From positions 49,943 to 113,942 of the forward strand of contig JBMNJC010000014.1 in NCBI GenBank assembly GCA_050951465.1: DNA of 64,000 bases. Reading direction: 5' to 3'. Below are positions 25,531-35,600 of this stretch, piece by piece. The notes beneath the pieces were generated by a model, which was not told where the DNA came from, did not search any database, and was given only the letters and a program-made list of their open reading frames with translations. How positions within the stretch are numbered: the stretch's first letter is position 1; every line of letters begins with the position of its first letter. Position numbers and translations under genes: made by a program. The stretch comes from JAAZHD01 sp012510895 (GTDB lineage Bacteria > Bacillota > Clostridia > Caldicoprobacterales > DTU083).

Positions 25531-26628
25531 ATGAATCGAACTGAAAAGAAAAGATATATTCAGAAGCAGCGGCACCGGCTTATTCGTTTTGTTATTAAGA
25601 TGACAGCCGTGTTTATTATTATAAATTTTACGCTGCCATTTTATGGAGGCGCAACCACTTCGGCACTAGGATATTTACCATTTGTAGAGCATAGGGAAAA
25701 CCAGCCGGCATGGGGCAAAGAAAATTCAAGTCCAAATTTTCAGGAAGTTGCATCATCTGATGCAGAAATGCTGCCTGTCATAGAACCGGATCCCACTCCT
25801 TCACCCAAACCAAGCCTTGCGCCGACTCCCACACCTGCTGCAACAGAGTCCCCTGTTTTCACTGGGGAACCATCTTCTTCTCCATCTTCAACTCCATCTT
25901 CGACACCGGAAGCTGCCAATACACCGGAACCTGGAGAAGAGGAGGACAGCGGCGAAGGACCCTTTATGACTCCCGCAGAAGCAGGTGCATTTTTGCAGAA
26001 GCAGCTGAACAAAGCTTATCGGCATAATAATGACAAAGTGGCTTATCTGACTTTTGATGACGGACCTACTCCATCCATTACCAATAAAATTTTGGATATT
26101 TTAGAAGAAGAGGGTATAAAAGCTACTTTTTTTATCATAGGTTCTTATGCAGAGAAAAATCCGCATTTAATAAAAAGAGCTTATGACGAGGGACACGGAA
26201 TAGGGAACCATACTTACTCTCATAAATTTAATTATATATATAAGAAACCGCAAAATCTGGTCGGCGAACTGGTACGCACTGAAAAGATATTACAGGGAAT
26301 TCTGGGAGAAGACAAGATTTTCAGAGTGATCCGTTTTCCCGGAGGCTCCTTCGGCGAGGCAATGGAGCCTTTCAGAGAGGCAGTAAATGAAGCAGGGTTC
26401 GGATATATAGACTGGAACAGCATAAATGGAGATGCAGAGTCCGTTGTTGCAAAGCCGGCAGATCAGCAGCTGGCCAGGCTGAAAGAGACTGTTAATGGAC
26501 AAAGCGGTTTAATCGTGCTCATGCATGACGCTATAAATAAGGATGCTACAGTAGATGCCTTGCCGGAAATTATCAAATATCTGAGAAAAAAAGGCTATCG
26601 TTTTGAATTGATTCCGGGGGTTCGTTAG
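25531..26628 (+). CDS. Membrane-anchored polysaccharide deacetylase (NodB domain)
   Basis: From ATG 25531 (GGGGGAT upstream) the protein has 365 residues: a basic N-terminus, one membrane segment (about 20-38), a Pro/Ser/Thr-rich spacer with repeated PTP/SSP steps (about 75-130), and a NodB homology domain. The domain shows TFDDGP about 172 and the metal-binding NHTYSH about 225, plus FPGGS and an LMHD ending. It probably removes acetyl groups from peptidoglycan or another surface glycan outside the cell. An upstream GTG at 25381 lacks a ribosome binding site. Confidence 0.92.
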   Translation: MNRTEKKRYIQKQRHRLIRFVIKMTAVFIIINFTLPFYGGATTSALGYLPFVEHRENQPAWGKENSSPNFQEVASSDAEMLPVIEPDPTPSPKPSLAPTPTPAATESPVFTGEPSSSPSSTPSSTPEAANTPEPGEEEDSGEGPFMTPAEAGAFLQKQLNKAYRHNNDKVAYLTFDDGPTPSITNKILDILEEEGIKATFFIIGSYAEKNPHLIKRAYDEGHGIGNHTYSHKFNYIYKKPQNLVGELVRTEKILQGILGEDKIFRVIRFPGGSFGEAMEPFREAVNEAGFGYIDWNSINGDAESVVAKPADQQLARLKETVNGQSGLIVLMHDAINKDATVDALPEIIKYLRKKGYRFELIPGVR

Positions 26629-26708
26629 AATATAATGAGTTTAAAGAGCTTTATAAATAACTTTTGAGTTATTGAGCAGGCTTCAGACTAAGAATATGAA
26701 TAGTCGAG

Positions 26709-27317
26709 GTGATAATCCTGTTCTTTTTAAGAAGAGTTGTCCAGTTGCTTTTGGATTGGATCCGAATGGTTTCAATTGCTGTTATACTGGCCATTTTGAT
26801 CCAGCTTTTTATATTTCAGCCGGTTCGGGTGGAAGGCAATTCCATGACGCCTACTTTACAGGACAGCGATATTATTATAATTTCCAAGATTGGAAGGACC
26901 TTGAACCAACAGTTGAAGCATGACCAGATAATTGTTTTTGACCGTCGGATGGGCGCGGCACATACTTTGCTGGATGAAATAAAAGAACTGGGCATTTTTA
27001 ATAGATTTGAAAATCGAAACCTGTTAATTAAACGGTTAATCGGTTTGCCGGGAGACATAATTTCCATCAAAGACGGACAGGTTTACCGTAACGGTGTGAT
27101 ATTGGACGAGCCTTATCTGACTGCAGGAAATGGACCAGGCATGAATGACACCTACCTGGTGCCTGAAGACCATATTTTTGTTCTGGGCGATAACCGCAAC
27201 AATAGTCTTGACAGCAGGATAATCGGTTATATTCCGATCAAAAACATCAAAGGCACTATGGCGGTTGATATCAGCAGTCTGCTGAGAGAAACCAAACTGT
27301 CGGCGAACAACAAATGA
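26709..27317 (+). CDS. lepB: Signal peptidase I
   Basis: The 202-residue protein has one N-terminal membrane segment (about 10-36), the catalytic serine in GNSMTPTL (about residue 45), the lysine in KRLIGLPGD (about 107) and the GDNRNNSLDSR box. It cleaves signal peptides at the outer face of the membrane. The start is unusual: GTG 26709 lies within a perfect GAGGTGAT Shine-Dalgarno (26706-26713), and no ATG, GTG or TTG stands at normal distance behind it. A non-standard start such as the in-frame CTG at 26718 may be used. Confidence 0.93.
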   Translation: MIILFFLRRVVQLLLDWIRMVSIAVILAILIQLFIFQPVRVEGNSMTPTLQDSDIIIISKIGRTLNQQLKHDQIIVFDRRMGAAHTLLDEIKELGIFNRFENRNLLIKRLIGLPGDIISIKDGQVYRNGVILDEPYLTAGNGPGMNDTYLVPEDHIFVLGDNRNNSLDSRIIGYIPIKNIKGTMAVDISSLLRETKLSANNK

Positions 27318-27370
27318 CTAATGAATTATATAAAATTTCATATACTCTGATAAACTAAGGAGGATCTTGT

Positions 27371-27868
27371 TTGTATTTATCCCGCAGGAACTATACTCAC
27401 TTTCTTGTACAAGCTGCTGCTATCGCAGCTATTTATGTGGTATTAACCCTGGTTTTTGCTCCCCTAAGCTATGGAGAAAGCATGGTAGAAATTCGTATAT
27501 CTGAAATGCTGACTATATTGCCATTTTACATACCGGCAGCTATTCCGGGGCTGTTTATAGGCGTTATAATTTCCAACTTATTCAGTCCGGTTGGTGCAAT
27601 AGATGTGGTTGTTGGAAGTCTGGCCACACTTTTGGCTGCTTTCCTTACACGGCGGATGCCGAATAAGTGGCTGGCTCCTGTTCCGCCTATTTTAATAAAT
27701 GGGCTGGTAATTGGAGGTATGCTCCATTATGTATATAAATTTCCCCTCCTGATGTCTATTCTTTCCATTACCGCAGGTCAGGTAATTTCCTGCTATATCC
27801 TTGGCGGGCTTTTGATATTGACACTGGAGAGGTTTAAAAATCATTTGTTTCCTGAAAGTGTTAAGTAA
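27371..27868 (+). CDS. queT: QueT-family transporter (queuosine precursor, S component)
   Basis: The 165-residue protein has five to six membrane segments and the family segments EIRISEMLTILPFY and GVIISNLFSPVGAIDVV. QueT is an ECF-type substrate-binding membrane component believed to import a queuosine precursor such as preQ1. The start is TTG at 27371, 7 bases behind AAGGAGG. A preQ1 riboswitch, common before such genes, could not be made out. Confidence 0.88.
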   Translation: MYLSRRNYTHFLVQAAAIAAIYVVLTLVFAPLSYGESMVEIRISEMLTILPFYIPAAIPGLFIGVIISNLFSPVGAIDVVVGSLATLLAAFLTRRMPNKWLAPVPPILINGLVIGGMLHYVYKFPLLMSILSITAGQVISCYILGGLLILTLERFKNHLFPESVK

Positions 27869-27941
27869 GGTTTTATAAGGACCCGGTAAAATCAGCAAGA
27901 TAATATATAAGATAAATACATAATGGAAGGTGGTTTTTCAT

Positions 27942-29117
27942 ATGTTAAACTTTCAATTTCATACCCCCACAAAAATATTCTTTGGAAAGGACACTCACAA
28001 ACAAGTGGGTGAAATAATTAAACAATATGGCTTTAAGAAGATTTTACTTCACTATGGCGGCGGCAGTATAAAAAAAATCGGGCTGTATGACCAGGTTGTA
28101 GATTCCCTGAATAACAGCGGTATAGAGTTTGTTGAATTAGGCGGCGTTGAGCCAAATCCAAAGCTCAGCCTGGTCAGGAAAGGTGTACAGATATGCAAAG
28201 AGGAGAAAGTTGATATGGTGCTGGCGGCAGGCGGAGGAAGCGCCATAGATTCAGCCAAGGTTATAGCCGTGTCTGCTCTCTCTGAGCATGACCCCTGGGA
28301 CTTTGTATCCAAAAAAGTTACTCCTACACAGGCATTGCCCGTAGGAACAATTTTAACCCTTGCGGCTTCCGGCAGTGAAATGAGCTCCTCAGCCGTTATT
28401 ACAAATGAAGACGGCGAGCTGAAAAGAGGTTTTAACAGTGAATTCAACAGACCTCTGTTTTCCATCATGAATCCGGAACTGACCTATTCTGTCAACAAGT
28501 TTCAAACCGGCTGCGGTATAGTGGATATAATGATGCATACAATAGAAAGATATTTTACCAAAACAAAGAACGTAGATTTAGCTGACCAGTTGGCTGAAGG
28601 TCTTCTTAGATCCGTGATCCGTGCCGGTGAAATAGCCATAAATAATCCGGAAGATTATGAAGCCAGGGCAACTCTTATGTGGGCAGGCAGCTTGTCCCAC
28701 AATGACCTGATGGGAGCAGGCAGAGATTACTTTATGACCTGTCATCAGCTGGAGCATGAGATAAGCGGAATATATGATTTTGTTGCCCATGGGGCTGGTC
28801 TGGCCATTGTATTTCCTGCCTGGGCAAAATATATGTATAAACACAACCTTGAGAGATTCTGCCAATATGCAGTCAGAGTATGGAATATAGAGATGAACTT
28901 TGATAATCCTGAAGAGACTGCCATGAAAGGGATTGTGGCTACAGAGAACTACTTTAAATCCATTGGCATGCCTGTAAGACTTTCTGAACTTGGTATATCC
29001 GACGACAGATTTGAAGAAATGGCTGTAAAGTGCACACACTTCGGAAAGCGCACACTGCCCGATTATATAGAACTTGATAAAAAAGAGATAATTGAAATTT
29101 TTGAGTTGTGCAAATAA
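27942..29117 (+). CDS. Iron-containing (butanol-dehydrogenase-like) alcohol dehydrogenase
   Basis: The 391-residue group III dehydrogenase begins FHTPTKIFFG and has the nucleotide site AAGGGSAIDSAK and the metal ligands Asp and His in GIVDIMMHTIE with further His residues in TCHQLEHE and FVAHGAGL. It resembles NADH/NADPH-dependent butanol dehydrogenases (BdhA/YqhD group), which reduce aldehydes to alcohols in fermentation. ATG 27942 follows GGAAGGTGG. A terminator follows, and the gene appears monocistronic. Confidence 0.92.
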   Translation: MLNFQFHTPTKIFFGKDTHKQVGEIIKQYGFKKILLHYGGGSIKKIGLYDQVVDSLNNSGIEFVELGGVEPNPKLSLVRKGVQICKEEKVDMVLAAGGGSAIDSAKVIAVSALSEHDPWDFVSKKVTPTQALPVGTILTLAASGSEMSSSAVITNEDGELKRGFNSEFNRPLFSIMNPELTYSVNKFQTGCGIVDIMMHTIERYFTKTKNVDLADQLAEGLLRSVIRAGEIAINNPEDYEARATLMWAGSLSHNDLMGAGRDYFMTCHQLEHEISGIYDFVAHGAGLAIVFPAWAKYMYKHNLERFCQYAVRVWNIEMNFDNPEETAMKGIVATENYFKSIGMPVRLSELGISDDRFEEMAVKCTHFGKRTLPDYIELDKKEIIEIFELCK

Positions 29118-29130
29118 ATCTATTGTTTCA

Positions 29131-29163
29131 AGCCGTGAATGTAAACACGGCTTTTTCTTTTTA
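29131..29163 (+). terminator. Intrinsic terminator after the alcohol dehydrogenase
   Basis: AGCCGTG (29131-29137) pairs with CACGGCT (29146-29152) around an 8-base loop and is followed by a T-rich run. Confidence 0.85.
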
Positions 29164-29184
29164 GGCAGTGTTTTCAAAAGGCAA

Positions 29185-29213
29185 TTGAGAGACTGTCCAT
29201 ATTTGTGTATAAT
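29185..29213 (+). promoter_or_regulatory. Sigma-A type promoter of addB
   Basis: TTGAGA at 29185-29190 and TATAAT at 29208-29213 are spaced by exactly 17 bases, about 57 bases before the addB start. Confidence 0.8.
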
Positions 29214-29270
29214 AAAAGAATATAAAGTCTGAAAAATATAGAGAGTAAACTGCGCAGGGGGCTGGAGATA

Positions 29271-32200
29271 ATGGGAATTCGCTATCTTATAGGTCGATCC
29301 GGAAGCGGCAAAACGCAGCAGGTGTATCGGGAAATCGGTGAGGCAGTAAAAAAAGGCGAAAACCGCTTAATCTTAATGGTGCCTGAACAGTTTACCCTTC
29401 AGGCAGAACGGGATTTAATCAGAAAGCAAAATCTTCCCGGTCTTCTGGATGCAGAGGTATTAAGCTTTACAAGGCTGGCCCACAAGATATTCAATGAGGT
29501 CGGAGGCCTTACCCGCACCCACATAAATGAACAGGGAAGGCATATGATTTTACGACGTTTGCTGGATAAGCTTAATGATCATTTAACTGTATACAAGTCG
29601 GTATCCAGACAAAGCGGTTTTATAGAAAAAACCAATCAACTCCTCTCAGACTTAAAAAAACATGATATTACACCGGATCAGCTGCGCCGTATGGCGGAAA
29701 AATTTCAGGCTTCACCCCTGCTTTCGGGCAAATTAATGGATACAGCTCTTATATATGAAGCTTTTCAGCAGTATCTTGAAGAACGATACATGGATTCCGA
29801 AGATGCCATAAATGCTTTGGTGGACAGGATAGAACAATATCAGGGATTAAATGGAGCCAGAATCTGGCTTGACGGTTTTGACTACTTTCCTCCTCAGTCC
29901 GTAAGGGTCCTGGAGAAGCTGGCACTGACCGCCCGTGAGCTGACCATTACTTTTACCATGGATACTCGTGGGAAAAGCAGGGATCAGGATGTTTTTAGAG
30001 TCCATGCCCTTTCACTTCAAAAAGTAAGAAGAATAGCAAAAGAATACAAGATTCATGAAGAGTTTGTTTATTTTCCTCAAGAAGGTCATGTCAACGAAAC
30101 TAAGGAAAACGCTGCAGATTTACACAGGGTACCGGAACTGGCACATCTGGAAAGGCAGCTTTATCAATATCCATACCAGGAATATTCTGAAGAGGTTATA
30201 CACATAGAAGGATTTGCTGCCGGCAACCCGGAATCGGAAATAGAGAGGCTGGCAGGGCGGATATTGTCTCTTTCACGAACCAGGGGCTGGCGTTACAGGG
30301 AAATGACCGTGGTATCCGGTGACCTTTCGGTTTATGGCAGCCTTATTAAACGCGTTTTCACCCAGTATGGAATACCTTTTTTTCTGGATGAAAAAAGACC
30401 GGTTATACAAAACCCGATTGTAGATCTGGTATTAAGCTGCCTGAGAGTAACGGGAAGGGGTTACCGGTATGAGGAAGTTTTTAAACTGTTGAAAACCGGC
30501 TTTTGCGGGCTGTCCAGAGATCAGACTGAGCTGTTGGAAAACTACTGCCTGGAGTACGGCATTAAGGGCAAGAAGTGGAAGCAACCCTTTCATCTGGGAG
30601 AGAAGGACTATCCCCTGGAAGTACTGAATGACTGCAGAAAACTGATAATGGATCCCTTAACTAAACTGGAGGAAGCCCTTAAAACAAGCAATAATATTCG
30701 GGAGATGGTCACTGCTCTTTATTTTTACCTGGAAGACATAAAGCTGCAGGAGCAGCTGGAGGAATGGATTGAAAAACTAAGGCAGGAAGGCCTTTGGGAG
30801 CAGATGAATGAAAACGCCCAAATCTGGAACATTGTTATGGAAACCTTTGATCAACTGGCAGAAATTTTGGGGGATCAGAAAGCCGGTATAGATGAATTCT
30901 GCCGTATTCTGGAGTCAGGATTTGCTTCTCTTAAGGCCGGCATTATTCCCACCACCCTGGATCAGGTGCTGATAGGGAGCATCCAGCGGTCAAAGAGTCA
31001 GGATGTAAAAGCATTGTTCGTAGTAGGCTGCAATGACGGTATTCTGCCGGCCGGTAACCAGGATGACAGGCTGCTGTCTGCCGAAGAGCGGGATTTGCTG
31101 CAAAGTGAAGGCCTGGATCTGGGAGGCTATACTGAGCTTCTGGCTGCAGATGAGAAATTTGGTATTTATACTGCCTTCAGCAAGCCGTCAGATTTTTTGT
31201 GGATTAGTTATGCTCTTGCTGATTCAAAGGGAGAGACCCTTCGTCCTTCCATCTTGATAGACCGGTTAAAACGATTGTTTCCGCGGCTTAATTTCTCCAG
31301 TGATTTACTGGCAGATGAACAGGAACATCTGGAGATGGTTTCCACTCCAAAGGCCGCTTATAAATATATGACAGCCCATATGCGGAATGCTGCTGACGGA
31401 AAGGAAGACTCTTTACTCTGGTGGCTGGTTTACGACTGGTATAAAAGGCATCCTGATGAAGAGTGGGCTCATAGAATAGGCATGCTGACGGAGGGGCTTT
31501 TTCATCAGAATCAGGAACCCAGTCTCGGCAGAGAGAAGGCAGTAGCCCTGTATTCTTTGCCGGTAAAAGCCAGCGTTTCCAGGCTTGAGCAATATGTGAA
31601 GTGCCCCTTTGCCCACTTTGTACGATACGGCCTTAGACCCGCTGAAAGGAAGGAATATACTGTAGCGGCACCGGACCTGGGTGAGTTATTCCATCTTTCA
31701 ATTGAGAAGTTTACAGCAAGAATTGCTGTACAGGGGCTTGATTGGCGTGAGCTTAAAGACCATGAATGCGAATCCATGCTGGATGATGTAATGGATGAGA
31801 TTCTTCCCGAGTACAATCATGGTATTTTACAGAGCACTCACCGTTATCAATATCTTTCCAAAAGGCTTAAGCGGATTGGAAAACGAGCTGTCTGGCTGTT
31901 GACGGACCACATTCGGCGGAGCAAGTTTAACCCCGTCGGCCATGAGATCAGCTTTGGTCTGAAGGGCACCTATCCGCCTATTGAAATTGAACTGGCTGAC
32001 GGAGAAAAGATGCTGCTGGAAGGCCGGATTGACAGATGTGATATCTATGAAAGGGAAAATGATTTATTCATAAATGTTATCGACTATAAATCAGGTGCTG
32101 AAAGCTTTGATTTGTCTGATGCCTGGTTTGGACTGAAGCTGCAGCTGCTGGTATATCTGGAAGCTATGTTGGAACAGGAACAGCGAAGGATCGACGGCAA

Positions 32201-32690
32201 GGCCAGGCCGGGGGGAATATTCTATTTTCGTATCGATGATCCCCTTATAAACACTAAGGAAAGCGTGGGGGAAGCCATTGAGAAGGAAATCCGCAAAAAG
32301 CTCAAGCTTAAGGGCCTGGTCCTGAAAGACGTAAATCTGATACGTTCCATGGACAATAAAATCAGCGGTTATTCGGAAGTGCTTCCCGTAGGTGTTTCTG
32401 ACAAGAACGATTCCATCTATGCTAATTCCTCGGTTCTGGAGGAAGAGGATTTTATATGGCTTATTAAGCACATAAAAGAGTTTATCAGGGAGCTGGGTGC
32501 GGAGATGCTGAATGGAAATATTAATATATCTCCGACTAAAAAAGGTGACGAGACTGCTTGCAGGTATTGCCCTTATGACGGCATATGCCAGTTTGATCTG
32601 CAGCTGGAAAATAACAGATACCGCCTGATACCCAGTTTGAAAACCGAGGAAGTCATAGAGCGTATACGCCTGCGAAGGGAGGAAAACTGA
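29271..32690 (+). CDS. addB: AddB, ATP-dependent nuclease subunit B
   Basis: The 1139-residue protein begins with a Walker A GRSGSGKT (8-15) and has a UvrD-like but partly degenerate helicase region. At the C-terminus is a RecB-type nuclease domain with IDRCDI and VIDYKSG, about 925-945. Four cysteines, one in VKCPFAHF about 778 and three in CRYCPYDGIC about 1097-1105, form the iron-sulfur staple known in AddB. With AddA it resects double-strand breaks up to a Chi site and loads RecA. Its stop shares bases with the addA start. Confidence 0.95.
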   Translation: MGIRYLIGRSGSGKTQQVYREIGEAVKKGENRLILMVPEQFTLQAERDLIRKQNLPGLLDAEVLSFTRLAHKIFNEVGGLTRTHINEQGRHMILRRLLDKLNDHLTVYKSVSRQSGFIEKTNQLLSDLKKHDITPDQLRRMAEKFQASPLLSGKLMDTALIYEAFQQYLEERYMDSEDAINALVDRIEQYQGLNGARIWLDGFDYFPPQSVRVLEKLALTARELTITFTMDTRGKSRDQDVFRVHALSLQKVRRIAKEYKIHEEFVYFPQEGHVNETKENAADLHRVPELAHLERQLYQYPYQEYSEEVIHIEGFAAGNPESEIERLAGRILSLSRTRGWRYREMTVVSGDLSVYGSLIKRVFTQYGIPFFLDEKRPVIQNPIVDLVLSCLRVTGRGYRYEEVFKLLKTGFCGLSRDQTELLENYCLEYGIKGKKWKQPFHLGEKDYPLEVLNDCRKLIMDPLTKLEEALKTSNNIREMVTALYFYLEDIKLQEQLEEWIEKLRQEGLWEQMNENAQIWNIVMETFDQLAEILGDQKAGIDEFCRILESGFASLKAGIIPTTLDQVLIGSIQRSKSQDVKALFVVGCNDGILPAGNQDDRLLSAEERDLLQSEGLDLGGYTELLAADEKFGIYTAFSKPSDFLWISYALADSKGETLRPSILIDRLKRLFPRLNFSSDLLADEQEHLEMVSTPKAAYKYMTAHMRNAADGKEDSLLWWLVYDWYKRHPDEEWAHRIGMLTEGLFHQNQEPSLGREKAVALYSLPVKASVSRLEQYVKCPFAHFVRYGLRPAERKEYTVAAPDLGELFHLSIEKFTARIAVQGLDWRELKDHECESMLDDVMDEILPEYNHGILQSTHRYQYLSKRLKRIGKRAVWLLTDHIRRSKFNPVGHEISFGLKGTYPPIEIELADGEKMLLEGRIDRCDIYERENDLFINVIDYKSGAESFDLSDAWFGLKLQLLVYLEAMLEQEQRRIDGKARPGGIFYFRIDDPLINTKESVGEAIEKEIRKKLKLKGLVLKDVNLIRSMDNKISGYSEVLPVGVSDKNDSIYANSSVLEEEDFIWLIKHIKEFIRELGAEMLNGNINISPTKKGDETACRYCPYDGICQFDLQLENNRYRLIPSLKTEEVIERIRLRREEN

Positions 32691-35600
32691 TGCCCAATTG
32701 GACGAAGGAGCAACAGGCAGCAATTGATGCCAGGGGCTGTAATCTATTGGTTGCCGCTGCCGCCGGTTCAGGAAAAACTGCAGTATTGGTGGAAAGGATT
32801 ACTCAGCTTTTATTAAAGGACGGCGTGGACATAGACAGACTGCTGGTAGTAACATTTACCAATGCGGCAGCAGGGGAAATGCGGGAGAGAATTGGTGCTG
32901 CGCTTTTAAAGGCTATTGATGAAGATATTGGTGAAGACAGCGCTCATTTAAGGCGTCAGCTCAATTTGCTGCCCAAGGCTTCCATCAGCACTATCCACTC
33001 TTTCTGCATGCAGGTTATTCGAAAATATTTCCATGTCATCAACCTGGATCCCGGTTTTCGTATCGGGGATGAAACAGAATGCCATCTATTAAAGCTGGAA
33101 GTGATGGAAGAGGTTTTGGAATCGGAGTATGAAAAGGGAAATCCGAATTTCCTTGGACTGGTAGAAAGGTTCAGTGACAACAGGCAGGATGCAGCCCTGC
33201 AGGAGTTAGTTTTAAATTTACATAGTTTTACTCAAAGCAAACCATTTCCTCAAGCCTGGCTGGAGGATCAGGTTCAAAACTTTGCCCTGGAAATGGATAA
33301 GCTGGATGACAGTCCATGGGTTAAGGCTCTTTTATCTTCCGTTATTATTGAAATTCAGGGGATAGTTGATTTACTAAGCGAAGCTTTAATCCTTTGTGAA
33401 AAACCCTTTGGCCCTGAGCCTTATCGGGAAAACATCCTGGATGACTTGCAGCAAATAAACGGGGTATTAATGCCTGCCGCCGGGAAGAGCCTTTCTGCTC
33501 TGCAAACAGCCTGGGGACAAATAAACTTTTCCCGCCTGAAAACCTGCAGGAAAGATGCCGGTATTGATGAGAATTTAAAGAAAAAAGTCCGTGATTTGAG
33601 AGAACGGGCCAAAAAGGCATTGGCGGGGTTAGGCGGGGGAATTCTGAAAAGCGGTCTTGAACAAAACATAAAACAGTTAAATGAACTGTATCCATATATG
33701 CAGTATCTTTGTGACCTGGTTAAAGAATTTGATAAGCAGTATAAGAAGCAGAAACAGGAAAAGGGCATAATCGATTATAATGATCAGGAGCACTATGCTC
33801 TGGAAATTCTGCAGCATGAAAGCGTGGCTGAAGAACTCAAGGAGAAATATGACTATATCTTCGTTGATGAATATCAGGACAGCAATTTGGTACAGGAAAC
33901 CATTCTCAGTTATATTTCCAGAGGGAATAATATGTTTATGGTAGGGGATGTGAAACAGAGCATCTATCGATTCAGGCTGGCAGATCCATCTATTTTCCTT
34001 GAAAAATATGGAATTTACAGCACAAAAGCAGGCTCAGAAAACTATCGGATTGATTTAAATCGCAACTTCCGCAGCCGGCCTAATATATTATCCGGGGTCA
34101 ATTATCTCTTTGAGAACATAATGTCTGCCCAGTTAGGAGAAATGGAATATGATGAAAAAGCCGCTTTGTATCCCGGACTGGAACCGCCGGAGGCAGAGGA
34201 TGAAGCCTATGATGCAATTGAGCTGCACCTGATAGAAAAGAATGAAGAAATGGGAATTGGGGACGCAAGCTTTAACGATTCCCGGGAAACCGAAGATGAT
34301 GAAGACTCGGAGATGGAAGAAACAGAAGAATTAATCGATCTCAGTGATATAGAGGTAGAAGCTTCCATAGCGGCAGATCTGGTACAGCAGTTAATTGGAA
34401 CCAAAATATATGACCCAAAGATGAAAACACCCGGAAGCGGTTCTGAAAGCCGGGATTCCCGGCAGGGAGGATATCGGGAGCTGGAGTACAGGGATATTGT
34501 CCTGCTGCTGAGGACGACAAAGAATTGGGCTTCTGTCTTCCAGGATGTATTTACTGCCAGGGGTATTCCCGTATATGTGGACAGCAATACCGGCTATTTT
34601 GAAGCCCAGGAAGTGAAGACAGTCCTTTCTCTTTTAAAAATCATTGACAATAAATTTCAGGATATACCCCTCCTTACGGTTATGCGCTCTCCCATAGGCG
34701 GGTTTGATGCCGATGATATGATCCGCATCAGAACCGCCGGCACATCCAGGGCCTTTTATCAGGCAGCAATGGAATACGCTGATAAAAAGGACGATGAACT
34801 GGCGCTTAGGTTAAAAGGGTTCTATGAAAGAATAAGGAGATGGCAGGAGGCAGTCAGGTACCTGCCTATGGAGGACTTTATCTGGAAATTGTATACGGAA
34901 TCCGGCTACCTTGATTATGTCGGAGCAATGCCGGGAGGCTTCCAGAGGCAGGCCAACCTGCGGATTCTCCTGGAGCGGGCCAGGCAGTTCCAGCAGACTT
35001 CCGTACAAGGGCTCTTTCAATTTATCCGTTTTATCGACAGGCTGCAGAGAAGCAACGGAGATATGGGAGCGGCCAAAACCCTGGGAGAGAAGGAAAATGT
35101 TCTGCGCATCATGAGTGTTCACAAAAGCAAGGGATTGGAATTTCCGGTTGTTATACTGGCAGGCTTGGGGAAACAGTTTAATATGTCAGATATCAAGGGA
35201 GCTGTGCTATTTCATAAAGATCTGGGTTTGGGGCCCAGGTACGTTAACCCTGAAACCAGGCAAACATGCGATACCCTTGCAAAAATCTCCATGAAACATG
35301 TCATGCGGATGGAAAGCCTGTCGGAAGAGATGCGAGTTCTCTATGTTGCCCTTACCCGTGCCAGGGAACGTTTGATTCTTTTAGGCTCTGCCCGGGATCT
35401 GAGGAAAACCGCTGTAAAATGGACAAAGCCCGTTAGTCCATATTCCCTTTCAGGTGCAAAGAATTATCTGGACTGGATAGGGCCGGTCTTGATGCGGCAT
35501 CCTGACTGCGATACTTTAAGAGCCCTGTCGAATGAGGAGTTTACTCAGGACTTTTGGCTCCATGATTCCAGTTGGAAGGTAATGATACATAAAAGGGAAG

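Noticed and set aside
26672..26923. An 83-codon open frame starting at an ATG/TTG near the signal peptidase gene
   Set aside because: It overlaps the signal peptidase frame, which has all catalytic motifs.
27318..27370. preQ1 riboswitch before queT
   Set aside because: The AAACTAAGGAGG end looks like the tail of preQ1-I elements, but the hairpin with its C-rich loop is missing upstream.
28578..29177. A 199-codon minus-strand open frame
   Set aside because: It is the shadow of the alcohol dehydrogenase gene and its terminator.
32091..32723. A 210-codon minus-strand open frame
   Set aside because: It overlaps the conserved nuclease end of addB and the addA start and has no domain.
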